Shown here piece after piece: positions 17,565 through 26,251 of a stretch of 64,000 nt of DNA. The notes beneath the pieces were generated by a model. The model had not been told where the DNA came from and made no database searches. It was given only the letters and a program-made list of their open reading frames with translations. Location: assembly GCA_934502885.1 (NCBI GenBank), contig CAKSUT010000002.1, forward strand, positions 266,336 to 330,335. The letters run 5' to 3'. The first letter of the stretch is position 1. Every line of letters begins with the position of its first letter. The position numbers and the translations under genes were made by a program. Source of the stretch: an uncultured Eubacteriales bacterium (GTDB lineage: Bacteria > Bacillota > Clostridia > Oscillospirales > CAG-382).

Positions 17565-18416
17565 TTATTTCTTCGACGATATAATTTCCTTTGCCATTTC
17601 GACAAGCTCGTCGGACGAAATATCGTTTATGCCAAAAACAAAGAGATAATATGAGATACCGTCGGTGTTCCACATTGCCGAGGTGCAGTTGATTTCCGTC
17701 TTTACGGGTCTTGCGTTTTCTCCTTCAAAGTTCTCTTTATTGACACTACTGAAAAAGTACGTTCCCTCCTCTTCAAGCACTTTGTCTTCATCGGTCATTA
17801 CGTAATCCTCCGGAACAAGAAGCATAATCTGCTCGGACTTGTAAATATCCGTTCCATCGTAAGTTTCGGCGAATGTGGCTTTGTCTCCTTTCAGATACTG
17901 TGAATACGACATATCGTCTTCGTACTCTTTTTCTATATTGAGAGTGATTTCGCGGTCGCCGTTTTTATAAGTAATGTCAATTCCGTAAAACAAGGGCGAG
18001 TCGGTTCCGTCGTCGTAGACGTCGTAGTTATTTATCTTTGCTGCACCGTCAAAGATATAGCCGTTCGAGAAGCGTTCGGGGATTTCGTAGCCAAGCTCAA
18101 AGCCGAACTTTTTCTCGAATTTTTCGTCCTGAGGCAATTTTTCGTATGACTTATACGTGTAATTCGACGACGACCAGCCGATGCGCGAGCTCTTGATTTT
18201 CGCGCCTCCGGCAAACACAGCCCCCGTGAGAATCAATGCCGCCGCGGCAAATGCCAGCACTTTTTTCCATGTAAAACCTCTGTTAATCATAGTACTCCTT
18301 CTTTCCTGTTCGCAATGTTCCGTCTTCTCGGGAAGCATCTCCAGAGTGTCCGCCACCCTTTTTGAAAACGTCTCGGAAGGAAACGGGTAAAGTTCGTCAA
18401 GCTTTTCGATTTTCAT
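17565..18416 (-). CDS. Probable membrane-anchored anti-sigma factor/regulator of the adjacent ECF sigma factor
   Basis: 283 residues from the ATG at 18416. A cytoplasmic N-terminal part of about 50 residues precedes one membrane segment (KVLAFAAAALILTGAVFAGG, about residues 52-72); the remaining 210 residues would be outside the cell. The extracellular part resembles DUF4367-type sensor domains of clostridial anti-sigma proteins in its layout, but I do not recognise specific motifs. The gene starts 18 bases after the sigma factor gene on the same strand, which is the main reason for the call. Confidence 0.65.
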   Translation of the reverse strand: MKIEKLDELYPFPSETFSKRVADTLEMLPEKTEHCEQERRSTMINRGFTWKKVLAFAAAALILTGAVFAGGAKIKSSRIGWSSSNYTYKSYEKLPQDEKFEKKFGFELGYEIPERFSNGYIFDGAAKINNYDVYDDGTDSPLFYGIDITYKNGDREITLNIEKEYEDDMSYSQYLKGDKATFAETYDGTDIYKSEQIMLLVPEDYVMTDEDKVLEEEGTYFFSSVNKENFEGENARPVKTEINCTSAMWNTDGISYYLFVFGINDISSDELVEMAKEIISSKK

Positions 18417-18434
18417 ATTCTTCACATTCCTTTC

Positions 18435-18914
18435 TTACTCCGACAGATACTCTTTAAGTTTTTTGCGTGCGTGAGAAAGTCTGCTTTTGACGGTTCCGCA
18501 CGGTACTCCCGTCATCTGCGCCGTTTCCACAATGCTGTAGCCCTCTATGTAGTAAAGCACCACGGCAAGACGAAGCCCCTCGTCAAGGCTGTCAACCGCT
18601 TTTTTTACTGCGTACCGCTCTGCATAGCTGTCTCCGCTTTCGTCCGACGGTATATTTTCCGCGGCTTCCTCGTCATACGGCAGAAACCGTCCGTACTTAC
18701 GCTTATACATTTTGCATTCGTTTATGAGTATTCTTGTCAGCCATGTTCGGAAATAATTCTCGTTTTTCAATCCGTCCAAATTCCGCCATGCGGCGAGTAT
18801 TGCATTTGCGACGGCGTCCTCACAGTACGAATCGTTTCCGAGAATGCACTTTGCCGTTCGGTACAGCGTTTTTTCGCATTCCTTTACCTTATCGGCAAAC
18901 TCCGTTTTTTCCAT
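18435..18914 (-). CDS. ECF-type RNA polymerase sigma factor
   Basis: 159 residues from the ATG at 18914, which has AAAGGAAAA just upstream; a TTG at 18932 is less likely. Sigma-70 region 2 includes AEDAVANAILAAWRNL-like residues (here CEDAVANAILAAWRNL) and FRTWLTRILINECKMYKR; region 4 has GYSIVETAQMTGVPCGTVKSR, a helix-turn-helix. Two-domain size without region 3 marks the ECF group. Partner of the downstream membrane protein. I found no convincing ECF-type promoter in front of it. Confidence 0.92.
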   Translation of the reverse strand: MEKTEFADKVKECEKTLYRTAKCILGNDSYCEDAVANAILAAWRNLDGLKNENYFRTWLTRILINECKMYKRKYGRFLPYDEEAAENIPSDESGDSYAERYAVKKAVDSLDEGLRLAVVLYYIEGYSIVETAQMTGVPCGTVKSRLSHARKKLKEYLSE

Positions 18915-19016
18915 TTCGTTTTCCTTTCGCAAATTCTTCGTTTTGGTAACAAGCCGAGTACTCTTTTTCTCATTACGTCAATTAGATGAATCTTTATGCC
19001 GTTCGGTTCACGCAGA

Positions 19017-19049
19017 ATAAAAAAAAGTCCCCCAAATTCGGAGGACTTA
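19017..19049 (-). terminator. Intrinsic terminator of the stalk-domain gene
   Basis: On the minus strand AGTCCTCC-GAATTT-GGGGGACT forms an 8-bp stem followed by eight T residues. It lies just past the stop at 19059. Confidence 0.85.
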
Positions 19050-19058
19050 CACTTTCTG

Positions 19059-20324
19059 TCACCTCAGTTCGGACATATTGCCCGTGATAAGGTCTATCTC
19101 GTAATACTTATCGTAGCTGAACGTGACGGTCTTTGTCTCTTCGTCTATTTTTACAAAGTCAAAGGTCTTGGTGCCGTAAAGGCTTACCGACTCGAAAAAG
19201 TCGGCGTAATTCGTCACGTTGCCGTAGTTGTCGATACGGAGAAGAAGCATATTCGGTCCGTGCGGAGTGCCTTGCGAAAGTGCGAGGAAAGTACACTCGT
19301 CGAAATCCGCTCTTGCACGAACGACGGCATAAAATCCCTCTTCCGAGGTGTAATACCTGACAAGCGCTTCTCTCGGGGGCTTATACGGTTCGAGCTTGTC
19401 CGCTATCCTGCAAAGCAATTCATAGTTAAGACACTGACTGTAGCCGCTTTGAATCTCAAGTCTCGGTACTGTCGCTCCCTCATCAAGGTACATCTCAACG
19501 TGCGAAGACGGGATTTTTACATAGCCTATAATATATGCAGCACTGCCGACAGTGAGTGTACACGGCGAGTATTCGGGAAGTGAAGAATAATATGCGGCAT
19601 ATTCCTCGGAGGAATAATCAATCGGTTTATAATCGTCGGTGTGCCGCCTGAAAAATGCGTATTCGTCCGATGACAGCGAGAGAAAATCATAATTCTTCTC
19701 ACTCAAAATTCTGTTGAACTCGTACATCTTTGCGACGTCGGTTACAAGGAAGTCGAGCGACACACGTCTTTCGTCGGGATTCCATTTGCATACCGCTCCG
19801 TACCTTGAATAGGGCGTACCGTAGAGTGCGGCGTTTCCGATATCCTCAACTGCCGCCGCCATTCTTCCGCCGAGTGAAAATGCCTTTATCTCATAGCCGT
19901 TGAGGTAGGTTTTGATGTCGCTCTCATATATGTTTCCGACCGGAACGCCGACGGTGTCGCCTTTTTCTGTTTTCTCCGATTCACCTTTTACATAGAAATT
20001 ATGGAAATCGACGATGAGCGTTCTTATGCTGTCCTCATAGCTGACGGAAGCACCGAGTTTTGCGAGATCTTCAAGCACGATTGCGGTTTTACCGCCGATG
20101 TTATACGATTCGACCTCATACCCGTTGACGGTCGCCGTTATGTCGGTCGAGTAAATGTTGCTGATACCGTCGTCATTCTCTGCAAACGCACCGAGACCGC
20201 TAACACTGCGCGGATAGGAATAATTCCCACAGATAACACCATCGTTCTTTGCGGACACTGCGAAGACACAGGCGACTATGAAAACTCCAAATGCGGCGGC
20301 CGTGACCAAACCTTTTAACTTCAT
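19059..20324 (-). CDS. Exported protein with copper-amine-oxidase-type stalk repeats
   Basis: 421 residues. Signal peptide about 1-25 (LVTAAAFGVFIVACVFAVSA). Two stalk-domain repeats follow: each has a YxTDI(T/K)xxxNGYE(V/I) strand and a conserved GGKTA or GGRMAAA with VEDL/VEDI motif (about residues 58-105 and 130-190). The remaining C-terminal 230 residues match nothing I recognise. Such stalk domains are common in surface proteins of clostridia. The gene lies 28 bases behind the YxjI-like gene and likely shares its transcript. Confidence 0.75.
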   Translation of the reverse strand: MKLKGLVTAAAFGVFIVACVFAVSAKNDGVICGNYSYPRSVSGLGAFAENDDGISNIYSTDITATVNGYEVESYNIGGKTAIVLEDLAKLGASVSYEDSIRTLIVDFHNFYVKGESEKTEKGDTVGVPVGNIYESDIKTYLNGYEIKAFSLGGRMAAAVEDIGNAALYGTPYSRYGAVCKWNPDERRVSLDFLVTDVAKMYEFNRILSEKNYDFLSLSSDEYAFFRRHTDDYKPIDYSSEEYAAYYSSLPEYSPCTLTVGSAAYIIGYVKIPSSHVEMYLDEGATVPRLEIQSGYSQCLNYELLCRIADKLEPYKPPREALVRYYTSEEGFYAVVRARADFDECTFLALSQGTPHGPNMLLLRIDNYGNVTNYADFFESVSLYGTKTFDFVKIDEETKTVTFSYDKYYEIDLITGNMSELR

Positions 20325-20352
20325 AACTCATCGTCCTTTCATGTAAAATGTA

Positions 20353-20829
20353 TCATTTGTTTCTCGTACACTTTTCTGCGTCTATCGCAAGCACAAGTAT
20401 AAGTGCGGCAAGTGAGTCGTTATCATTCACAACGTCTATCACATATGTATCTGAAAATCTGAAAAGCTCCTTTGAAACGGTCGCAACAAGGTTGCCTGCC
20501 GAGTCGACGATGCGGTAATCCCATCCCCAGAAGTCGCCCTCTACCTGCCAGCCGTTGAAGTCAATCGTAAATTTCTGCGTGAAGAACGAAAACTCCTTGC
20601 AGATACAGCCGACGTAGTTTCCGCCGATGTACAGGTCGAATTTCGGGAGAAACGTGAACACTCTCTCCTTCACGACTCCAAGCTCATTTCCGTATCTCCC
20701 GTCTTCAATCACAAATTTATGTCCCCACGAAAGCTTTCCTCGTACCGAATATGCGATACCGCCGCCTTCGTAGTAAATATCGTAGCTGTCAAACCATGAA
20801 AAAATGCGCTGTTTAAACAGTAATTTCAT
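20353..20829 (-). CDS. LURP-one-related/YxjI-family protein
   Basis: 158 residues. The pattern of short beta strands with FSWFDSYDIY, GHKFVIED, KFDLYIGG, FTIDFNGWQVEGDFWGWDY and VIDVVNDND is that of the LOR fold (tubby-like barrel with central helix). Molecular role is not established in bacteria. No signal peptide. GGGGAGG lies before the ATG. First gene of a probable two-gene unit with the stalk protein. Confidence 0.75.
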   Translation of the reverse strand: MKLLFKQRIFSWFDSYDIYYEGGGIAYSVRGKLSWGHKFVIEDGRYGNELGVVKERVFTFLPKFDLYIGGNYVGCICKEFSFFTQKFTIDFNGWQVEGDFWGWDYRIVDSAGNLVATVSKELFRFSDTYVIDVVNDNDSLAALILVLAIDAEKCTRNK

Positions 20830-20899
20830 GTTTACCTCCCCTTTTCGGCTTCAGTGTAGCATAAAAAAATGACGGCAAGGTAGCGCAATTCTAAAAAAA

Positions 20900-20947
20900 G
20901 TATAAAAATATACCGTGCCGGGAAATATTGCTCCGTCGGCACGGCAC
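20900..20947 (-). terminator. Intrinsic terminator after ackA
   Basis: On the minus strand CCGTGCCG pairs with CGGCACGG around a 15-base loop, followed by TATATTTTTATAC. It ends the ackA transcript. Confidence 0.8.
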
Positions 20948-20958
20948 TTTCTTTTGAA

Positions 20959-22155
20959 TTACTTGCAGAGTTCGTATGTATCTCTTGCGATCATAAGCTC
21001 TTCGTTGGTCGGGATAACAAGCATCTTGACCTTTGCGTCTGGAGCGGAGATGTCGTTCTCGTCGGAGGTTCTCTTAGCCTTTGCATTAAGCTCCTCGTCG
21101 ATCTTCACGCCCATGAATGCGAGCTTCTCGGCAACTCTCGAACGGTACTGAGGATTGTTCTCACCGATACCGCCGGTGAAGATAACCGCGTCAAGACCGC
21201 CCATAGCTGCGGCGAAACCGCCGATGTACTTTGTGAGCTGGTGACAGAGCATGGACTCGATAAGCTGTGCTCTCTTGTCTCCTGCCCTGGCTGCCTCTTC
21301 GATGTCTCTGTTATCGCTTGTTTTCTGGGAAACACCGAGAATACCGGACTTCTTATTCATTATGGTGTCAATTTCAGCCGGTGTGAGGTTCTCCTTCTGC
21401 ATGAGAAGAGGAATAATTGCCGGATCAATGGAACCGCAGCGTGTACCCATCATGATACCCTCAAGAGGCGTAAGACCCATGGTTGTGTCGAAGCACTTTC
21501 CGTTCATGATTGCGGAAATGGACGAGCCGTTTCCGAGGTGGCAGGTGACAATCTTCGTATCGGTTCTGCCGAGCATAGCGGCTGCTCTGAGGCTTACGTA
21601 TCTGTGGGACGTGCCGTGGAAGCCGTAGCGGCGGATCTTATACTTTTCGTAGTACTCATAGGGAAGCGCATAGAGGTATGCATAGTCGGGCATTGTCTGG
21701 TGGAAGCCTGTGTCGAACACCGCAACCTGCGGAACCCCGGGCATAAGCGACTCGCACGCTCTGATACCCGTGAGGTTGTGGGGGTTGTGGAGCGGTCCGA
21801 GTTCGATGCACTCCGTTATCGCTTCGATAACCTTATCGTCAACGATAACCGAACCCGAGAACTTCTCGCCGCCGTGGAGGACTCTGTGACCTACAGCGGA
21901 AATCTCGGAAAGGCTCTTGATAACGCCGTGTTCCTCCGATACGAGAGTATCGAGAACGAGCTTTACAGCCTCAGCATGATTTGCCATCCGGATGTCAATC
22001 TTGTAGTCGTCTCTGCCGGGAACCTTGTGCTTGAAGTTGCCGCCGGCAATACCTATTCTGTCGCACTGACCCTTTGCGAGAACGCTGTCATCGGACATAT
22101 CGAAAAGCTGATACTTTATCGACGAACTTCCGGCATTGATTACGAGAATTTTCAT
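20959..22155 (-). CDS. ackA: Acetate kinase
   Basis: Makes ATP and acetate from acetyl phosphate, a key fermentative energy step. 398 residues from ATG 22155 (AGGACAGG eight bases upstream). Family motifs: NAGSSSIKYQ at the N terminus, GHRVLHGG, RRYGFHGTSH, HLGNGSS, GTRCGSIDPAI and FTGGIGEN. The usual partner phosphotransacetylase gene is not in the window, so ackA stands alone with its own promoter and terminator. Confidence 0.97.
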   Translation of the reverse strand: MKILVINAGSSSIKYQLFDMSDDSVLAKGQCDRIGIAGGNFKHKVPGRDDYKIDIRMANHAEAVKLVLDTLVSEEHGVIKSLSEISAVGHRVLHGGEKFSGSVIVDDKVIEAITECIELGPLHNPHNLTGIRACESLMPGVPQVAVFDTGFHQTMPDYAYLYALPYEYYEKYKIRRYGFHGTSHRYVSLRAAAMLGRTDTKIVTCHLGNGSSISAIMNGKCFDTTMGLTPLEGIMMGTRCGSIDPAIIPLLMQKENLTPAEIDTIMNKKSGILGVSQKTSDNRDIEEAARAGDKRAQLIESMLCHQLTKYIGGFAAAMGGLDAVIFTGGIGENNPQYRSRVAEKLAFMGVKIDEELNAKAKRTSDENDISAPDAKVKMLVIPTNEELMIARDTYELCK

Positions 22156-22182
22156 TTGATACACCTGTCCTTTATATTATTG

Positions 22183-22194
22183 TTTGCATGCAAA
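22183..22194. promoter_or_regulatory. Perfect 12-bp palindrome in the ackA leader (candidate operator)
   Basis: TTTGCATGCAAA lies about 7 to 18 bases after the predicted transcription start and before the ribosome binding site of ackA, where a bound repressor would block transcription. Confidence 0.45.
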
Positions 22195-22207
22195 TTTACA
22201 ACAAGTA

Positions 22208-22236
22208 ATTATACACCCAAATCCTTTTTTTTTCAA
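22208..22236 (-). promoter_or_regulatory. Sigma-A promoter of ackA
   Basis: Minus strand TTGAAA, a 17-base spacer and TATAAT. Close to consensus and 52 bases before the ackA start. Confidence 0.8.
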
Positions 22237-22304
22237 GTGTATTCCCTCATTTTTTTAAACTTGTTTACATTCTGTGCATTTTCTTGCATATTATGCTGTT
22301 ATGC

Positions 22305-22342
22305 GCAAAACAGAGGCATAACGTCAAACGAAATGCCTCTGT
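22305..22342 (-). terminator. Intrinsic terminator of the dockerin/LVIVD gene
   Basis: ACAGAGGCAT pairs with ATGCCTCTGT (10 bp) around a 13-base loop; minus strand continues TTTTGC. Confidence 0.75.
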
Positions 22343-22364
22343 CTGTATTTGGCAAAACAGGTAT

Positions 22365-25300
22365 TTATCCGCCTATCAGATTCTTGAAAAACTGCGACAA
22401 ATCTGAAAGCGTCACCGTTCCGTCACGGTTTGTATCCATCTGTGCGTAGGTCTTACGGCGTGAGATATTCTTTAAGAAGCACGTCAGGTCTGCCGCATTG
22501 ACCGTCTTATCTCCGTTGATATCTCCGATAACGGCGTTCGGATCATCAATTATCGAGAAGCGAATAATTCCCGCATTTCCTGCCGGGATATAGATATACT
22601 TATCCGTGATAAGAGCAAGATCCGGGTTGCTGTTTACCTTGATATAGCTCAGCAGAACGGCGTTCTCAATGTCTGTCACGTCTACCGCGAAAAATTCTCC
22701 GCTTGTTCTGTTGCTTGCACAGAGGAGATTTCCCTCAATTACCGTCTTGCCGGAAACATACAGCGTGTTTCCGTTTTCGTCCTTAGGCGGTTTATTGCCG
22801 CTTTTGTCTTTAACGACATATTTTGTAAGCGTATTAAGATTACTCAAGGTTTCATCGAGCGGATCAAAGACCATATGGGAACCCCTCAAATTAGTGACGA
22901 CCTTATCACCGTAAGGAGCAATACCGTTCGACATCGGAGATGCACCGGTGATCTTTCTGCTCGCAACAAATGCGTGCGGAATCTCTCCGTTTTCGTCCTC
23001 GAGCATATCGATTACCTTCATAACGCCTGTATGCCACATAATTACGGCATATCTTCCGTCAACCAAACCGCTTGAGAACTGACGGTAATACAGAAGTCCC
23101 GTTGAACCGGAGTTGAACACGGTCTGACCGCTGCCTGCAGTTTCACCCGGAATGTCATCATACACGATACCCACGGGATTATCGAGATCTCTGAAATCTA
23201 TCACTTCGGCATACTGTCCGCCGAGATGTACGAGAACATAGTTTCCGTCTGTTGAAAGCAGCAGCTGCTTTGCCGGCTGGACGAAGGTTGAGTAATTTAA
23301 GAGCGACTTCTTGTTGGAAAGCCTCGTAAGAGTAACCTTATCTTCCCCGATACTGTAGATTGAAGTGCCGTTTCTGCCCTCAGCGGCATACAGTCTGTTT
23401 CCGAAGACCTTTACGTCTCCGACAATACCGCCGACATCGTAGTTTTTCAAAAGCTTGAGATCCTCATCGTATATTCTTATTCCGCCGAAACCGCAGGCGG
23501 CATATATTATACCGTCCTTTTCAGCTGAGGCATATGCCTGACCGCCGCACATTGTGTGTTCGTAGTTTGTAAGTGTATCGGCAAGAAAGTCGAAGTCATA
23601 AAACTCGCCAGCCTCGGTAAGAGTACCGCTCGGCTCCCTCTCCGCTGTTTTGAATACAAAGCTCTCTGCGCCGTACTCGGCTGCATCGAATATGTGAAGG
23701 TCGGTTCCCGTTGCGGCAATATACATATATCCGTCGGTTACGGCAAAGCCTCCGATGGGAGATTTCAAAAAGCTGCTTGTGTCGTATGGAAAATGAAAAT
23801 CCGATGTGACGGTTTCAATTCCGTGATGACCTTTATACTGATTATATCTTGCCGTTCCGCTCGGAATCACTACGGAAATATGTGAAAGCCGTATGGGACT
23901 TTCGGGATTGGTAACATCGTAAACGAATATACCGTTGAAGGTATTGCTCAAATATGCGTATTTCGTTCCGTTCCTTTCCGAAAGCTCAACCGTCCAATAG
24001 TCATCTCCGAGCTTATAGAACGTTCCGTCTATTCTCACTGTCGAAAGATATGTGTAACTGCCGTTCTTTATGTCCGAAACATCGAAAATATCCATGCCGT
24101 TTCCATAGCCCCAGCTGAGAGTTCCCTTGGGAGAGGTTGAGCTGTAACCGGGCGAATGATGTCCTGTTGCGGCATAGAGGATACCGTCCTTTATCTTTAT
24201 GCCGTCGCCCTGTCCGGTAAGGGGAATGTTGACAATATTTCTCGGATTTGCGGGATTTGAAACGTCAAAGACCTGTACCTCTCTGTTTGCCCAGCAGCCT
24301 GCGTAAAGAAGTCCGTCGATTATCTCGCACGACTGTGCCTCACCGGAATATATGACGGAGACATGGTGCGGTTTGTCTATATCCGAGATATCAATGATTT
24401 CGGTTCCGAAGGTACGGCAGGAAACAAAGGCATACTTTTCGGTCACGGCAAGACCCGTCGCCATTTCTATTGTATCATATGCCGCAGCTATGACGGGATT
24501 TTCCTTATCGGTCACATCAATAATGTACATACCGCAATCACGGGCGGTGATTATCACAGCCTCCTTATCCGGCACAAGCCTTATCTGCCGAACCGTGCCG
24601 AGATTTTCTATGCCGGACTTCCAAACGGGAGCGGAGGGATCTTCCTTTATGGAAAGAATATCAAATGCACCCCCGTTTATGACGTAGAGATACTCACCGT
24701 CCGTATCCACATCGGTGGCACGGCCGATTTTTGACGCATCGCCGAAGCCGGTTGCGGAATCGTCAAGATCTATTTTCTTCCAGCCTTCCTCGGGGCAGAG
24801 AAATTGCCCGTGCTCAAGAGCGGCGATCGTTGTACTTTTTCCGTAATATGTGAGAGAAAGACCCGATACAAGTATATCTCCGCTTCTGTCCGCAATATCA
24901 AAACGCACTCCGCCGACATTCGATGTACAGCTGTACGGCACGCTGAATTTTGTCCACTGTGTGGGAACATAATATGTAAATGTCGTGTCACCTGCCACAG
25001 CACCGTTGTTATCTGAAAGAGAAATCTCAACCGGCATAACTCCGGTCAATGCCTTTGCGTAAAATTCAAGGTGTACGACATTTCCGCTTGTCTCTGCCAT
25101 GCCCATACCGTCGAGCTTTGTGAAAGCCGCAAAGGAAGAAACATCGGAGGTTCTCGATATTTTCAATGCCGAGGTATACTCAAAGCCGTCAAATGCGATG
25201 CTTTCGGTTCCGACAGAACCTGTTGCATCGGACTCCGATACCGCCTTTGTGTTCTCAATAAAATTCTCGGGAGTTATCACTTTCTCCCCCTCCGTCGGAA

Positions 25301-25988
25301 TATAGGTCTTTTCACCGGCAGGCACTATTCTCGCCGAACCTGTCGGAAGGTCGGAAAGCTGTACGTTTGTGCCGTAGTTTATTATTTCAAGATCAGCGAT
25401 ATACACCGTCTGAAGCTGCTCGCCGAATCTCATAATAAACTGATTCGGTACATTTACAGCTTTTGCCGGAAGATAATAATACGTCCACTCTGCGGCGAGC
25501 GGATATCCGCTCCATTTGGTAAGAGTATCCGTATTAGTGTCGGAATCAAAGAATCGGTAACCTATTTTTCCCGGTCCTCCGACTGTCTTTGCTGCAAATT
25601 TCAGCATTATTATGTCATCAGCCTCTATATTTGTAACACTGTTTTTGAGTAAATACTTTATTGCGAGTGCATTGGCATTGACAACTCCGCTTGTATTTTG
25701 GGAAAGTGCCGTGATATCGAATTTCAGCGCCTTATCAAACGGCGCTTCATCGTCTGACGGCACATCGACCGCCTCAACTGTCATTGCCGCATCGCCTGAA
25801 ATTACATTGTACAACGAACTTAACTCCTCGCCGCTTCGCATAACAAATGTTTCTGCCGAGAGAGCAATGCTCTTAACCTTACCGTCAAGCTCTTCCGGAA
25901 CTCCGTCCGCCGCCGAAAACAACGTACCTGAGATAATTCCGAACATCAATGCTATGCTAAGCAGCTCAATCAGAACGTTCTTTTTCAA
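22365..25988 (-). CDS. Large secreted LVIVD-repeat protein with C-terminal dockerin
   Basis: 1207 residues. Signal peptide about 1-26. Residues about 30-400 form two beta-sandwich modules likely to bind carbohydrate (each ends in a strand of the type DILVSGLSLTYYG or TVYIADLEIINYG). Residues about 410-1110 hold many LVIVD-type repeats, for instance VDVTDIEN, FDVSNPANPRN, IDISDIDKPHH and YDVTNPESPI, which build a beta-propeller-like surface. The last 60 residues are a type I dockerin with two calcium loops, DINGDKTVNAAD and DTNRDGTVTLSD, so the protein should dock onto a cohesin. No catalytic domain was recognised. Confidence 0.82.
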   Translation of the reverse strand: MKKNVLIELLSIALMFGIISGTLFSAADGVPEELDGKVKSIALSAETFVMRSGEELSSLYNVISGDAAMTVEAVDVPSDDEAPFDKALKFDITALSQNTSGVVNANALAIKYLLKNSVTNIEADDIIMLKFAAKTVGGPGKIGYRFFDSDTNTDTLTKWSGYPLAAEWTYYYLPAKAVNVPNQFIMRFGEQLQTVYIADLEIINYGTNVQLSDLPTGSARIVPAGEKTYIPTEGEKVITPENFIENTKAVSESDATGSVGTESIAFDGFEYTSALKISRTSDVSSFAAFTKLDGMGMAETSGNVVHLEFYAKALTGVMPVEISLSDNNGAVAGDTTFTYYVPTQWTKFSVPYSCTSNVGGVRFDIADRSGDILVSGLSLTYYGKSTTIAALEHGQFLCPEEGWKKIDLDDSATGFGDASKIGRATDVDTDGEYLYVINGGAFDILSIKEDPSAPVWKSGIENLGTVRQIRLVPDKEAVIITARDCGMYIIDVTDKENPVIAAAYDTIEMATGLAVTEKYAFVSCRTFGTEIIDISDIDKPHHVSVIYSGEAQSCEIIDGLLYAGCWANREVQVFDVSNPANPRNIVNIPLTGQGDGIKIKDGILYAATGHHSPGYSSTSPKGTLSWGYGNGMDIFDVSDIKNGSYTYLSTVRIDGTFYKLGDDYWTVELSERNGTKYAYLSNTFNGIFVYDVTNPESPIRLSHISVVIPSGTARYNQYKGHHGIETVTSDFHFPYDTSSFLKSPIGGFAVTDGYMYIAATGTDLHIFDAAEYGAESFVFKTAEREPSGTLTEAGEFYDFDFLADTLTNYEHTMCGGQAYASAEKDGIIYAACGFGGIRIYDEDLKLLKNYDVGGIVGDVKVFGNRLYAAEGRNGTSIYSIGEDKVTLTRLSNKKSLLNYSTFVQPAKQLLLSTDGNYVLVHLGGQYAEVIDFRDLDNPVGIVYDDIPGETAGSGQTVFNSGSTGLLYYRQFSSGLVDGRYAVIMWHTGVMKVIDMLEDENGEIPHAFVASRKITGASPMSNGIAPYGDKVVTNLRGSHMVFDPLDETLSNLNTLTKYVVKDKSGNKPPKDENGNTLYVSGKTVIEGNLLCASNRTSGEFFAVDVTDIENAVLLSYIKVNSNPDLALITDKYIYIPAGNAGIIRFSIIDDPNAVIGDINGDKTVNAADLTCFLKNISRRKTYAQMDTNRDGTVTLSDLSQFFKNLIGG

Positions 25989-26071
25989 GGTGTTTCATCC
26001 TTTCCGATACATAACATATTAGCCGTAAGCTCATACGGACAGCAAGAGTAAACTCACAGCATCTTGCGGTA

Positions 26072-26100
26072 ATTGTAACATTTTTTACGTATTAAGTCAA
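26072..26100 (-). promoter_or_regulatory. Sigma-A promoter of the dockerin/LVIVD gene
   Basis: Minus strand TTGACT, 17-base spacer, TACAAT, 84 bases before the start codon. The rest of the 263-base gap to the next gene holds only a terminator. Confidence 0.78.
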
Positions 26101-26150
26101 TGCGTTTTAGGTCATTTTTACTTTAGATTTCAGTCAAAGGGTCATCACAA

Positions 26151-26200
26151 GCAAAAAAACGGGCAGAGACAACGGTTTAAACGCAACTGTCATCTCTGCC
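26151..26200 (-). terminator. Intrinsic terminator of the sugar-binding lipoprotein gene
   Basis: GGCAGAGA pairs with TCTCTGCC with extra pairing inside; the minus strand continues CGTTTTTTTGC. Confidence 0.85.
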
Positions 26201-26251
26201 TTTATCTATCGCAAGCGTAAGGTGGTGTCGTCCTCCGCTTCCGAAGCAAAA

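Noticed and set aside
21241..22449. 402-codon plus-strand frame opposite ackA
   Set aside because: Shadow of acetate kinase that runs into the terminator region; not protein-like.
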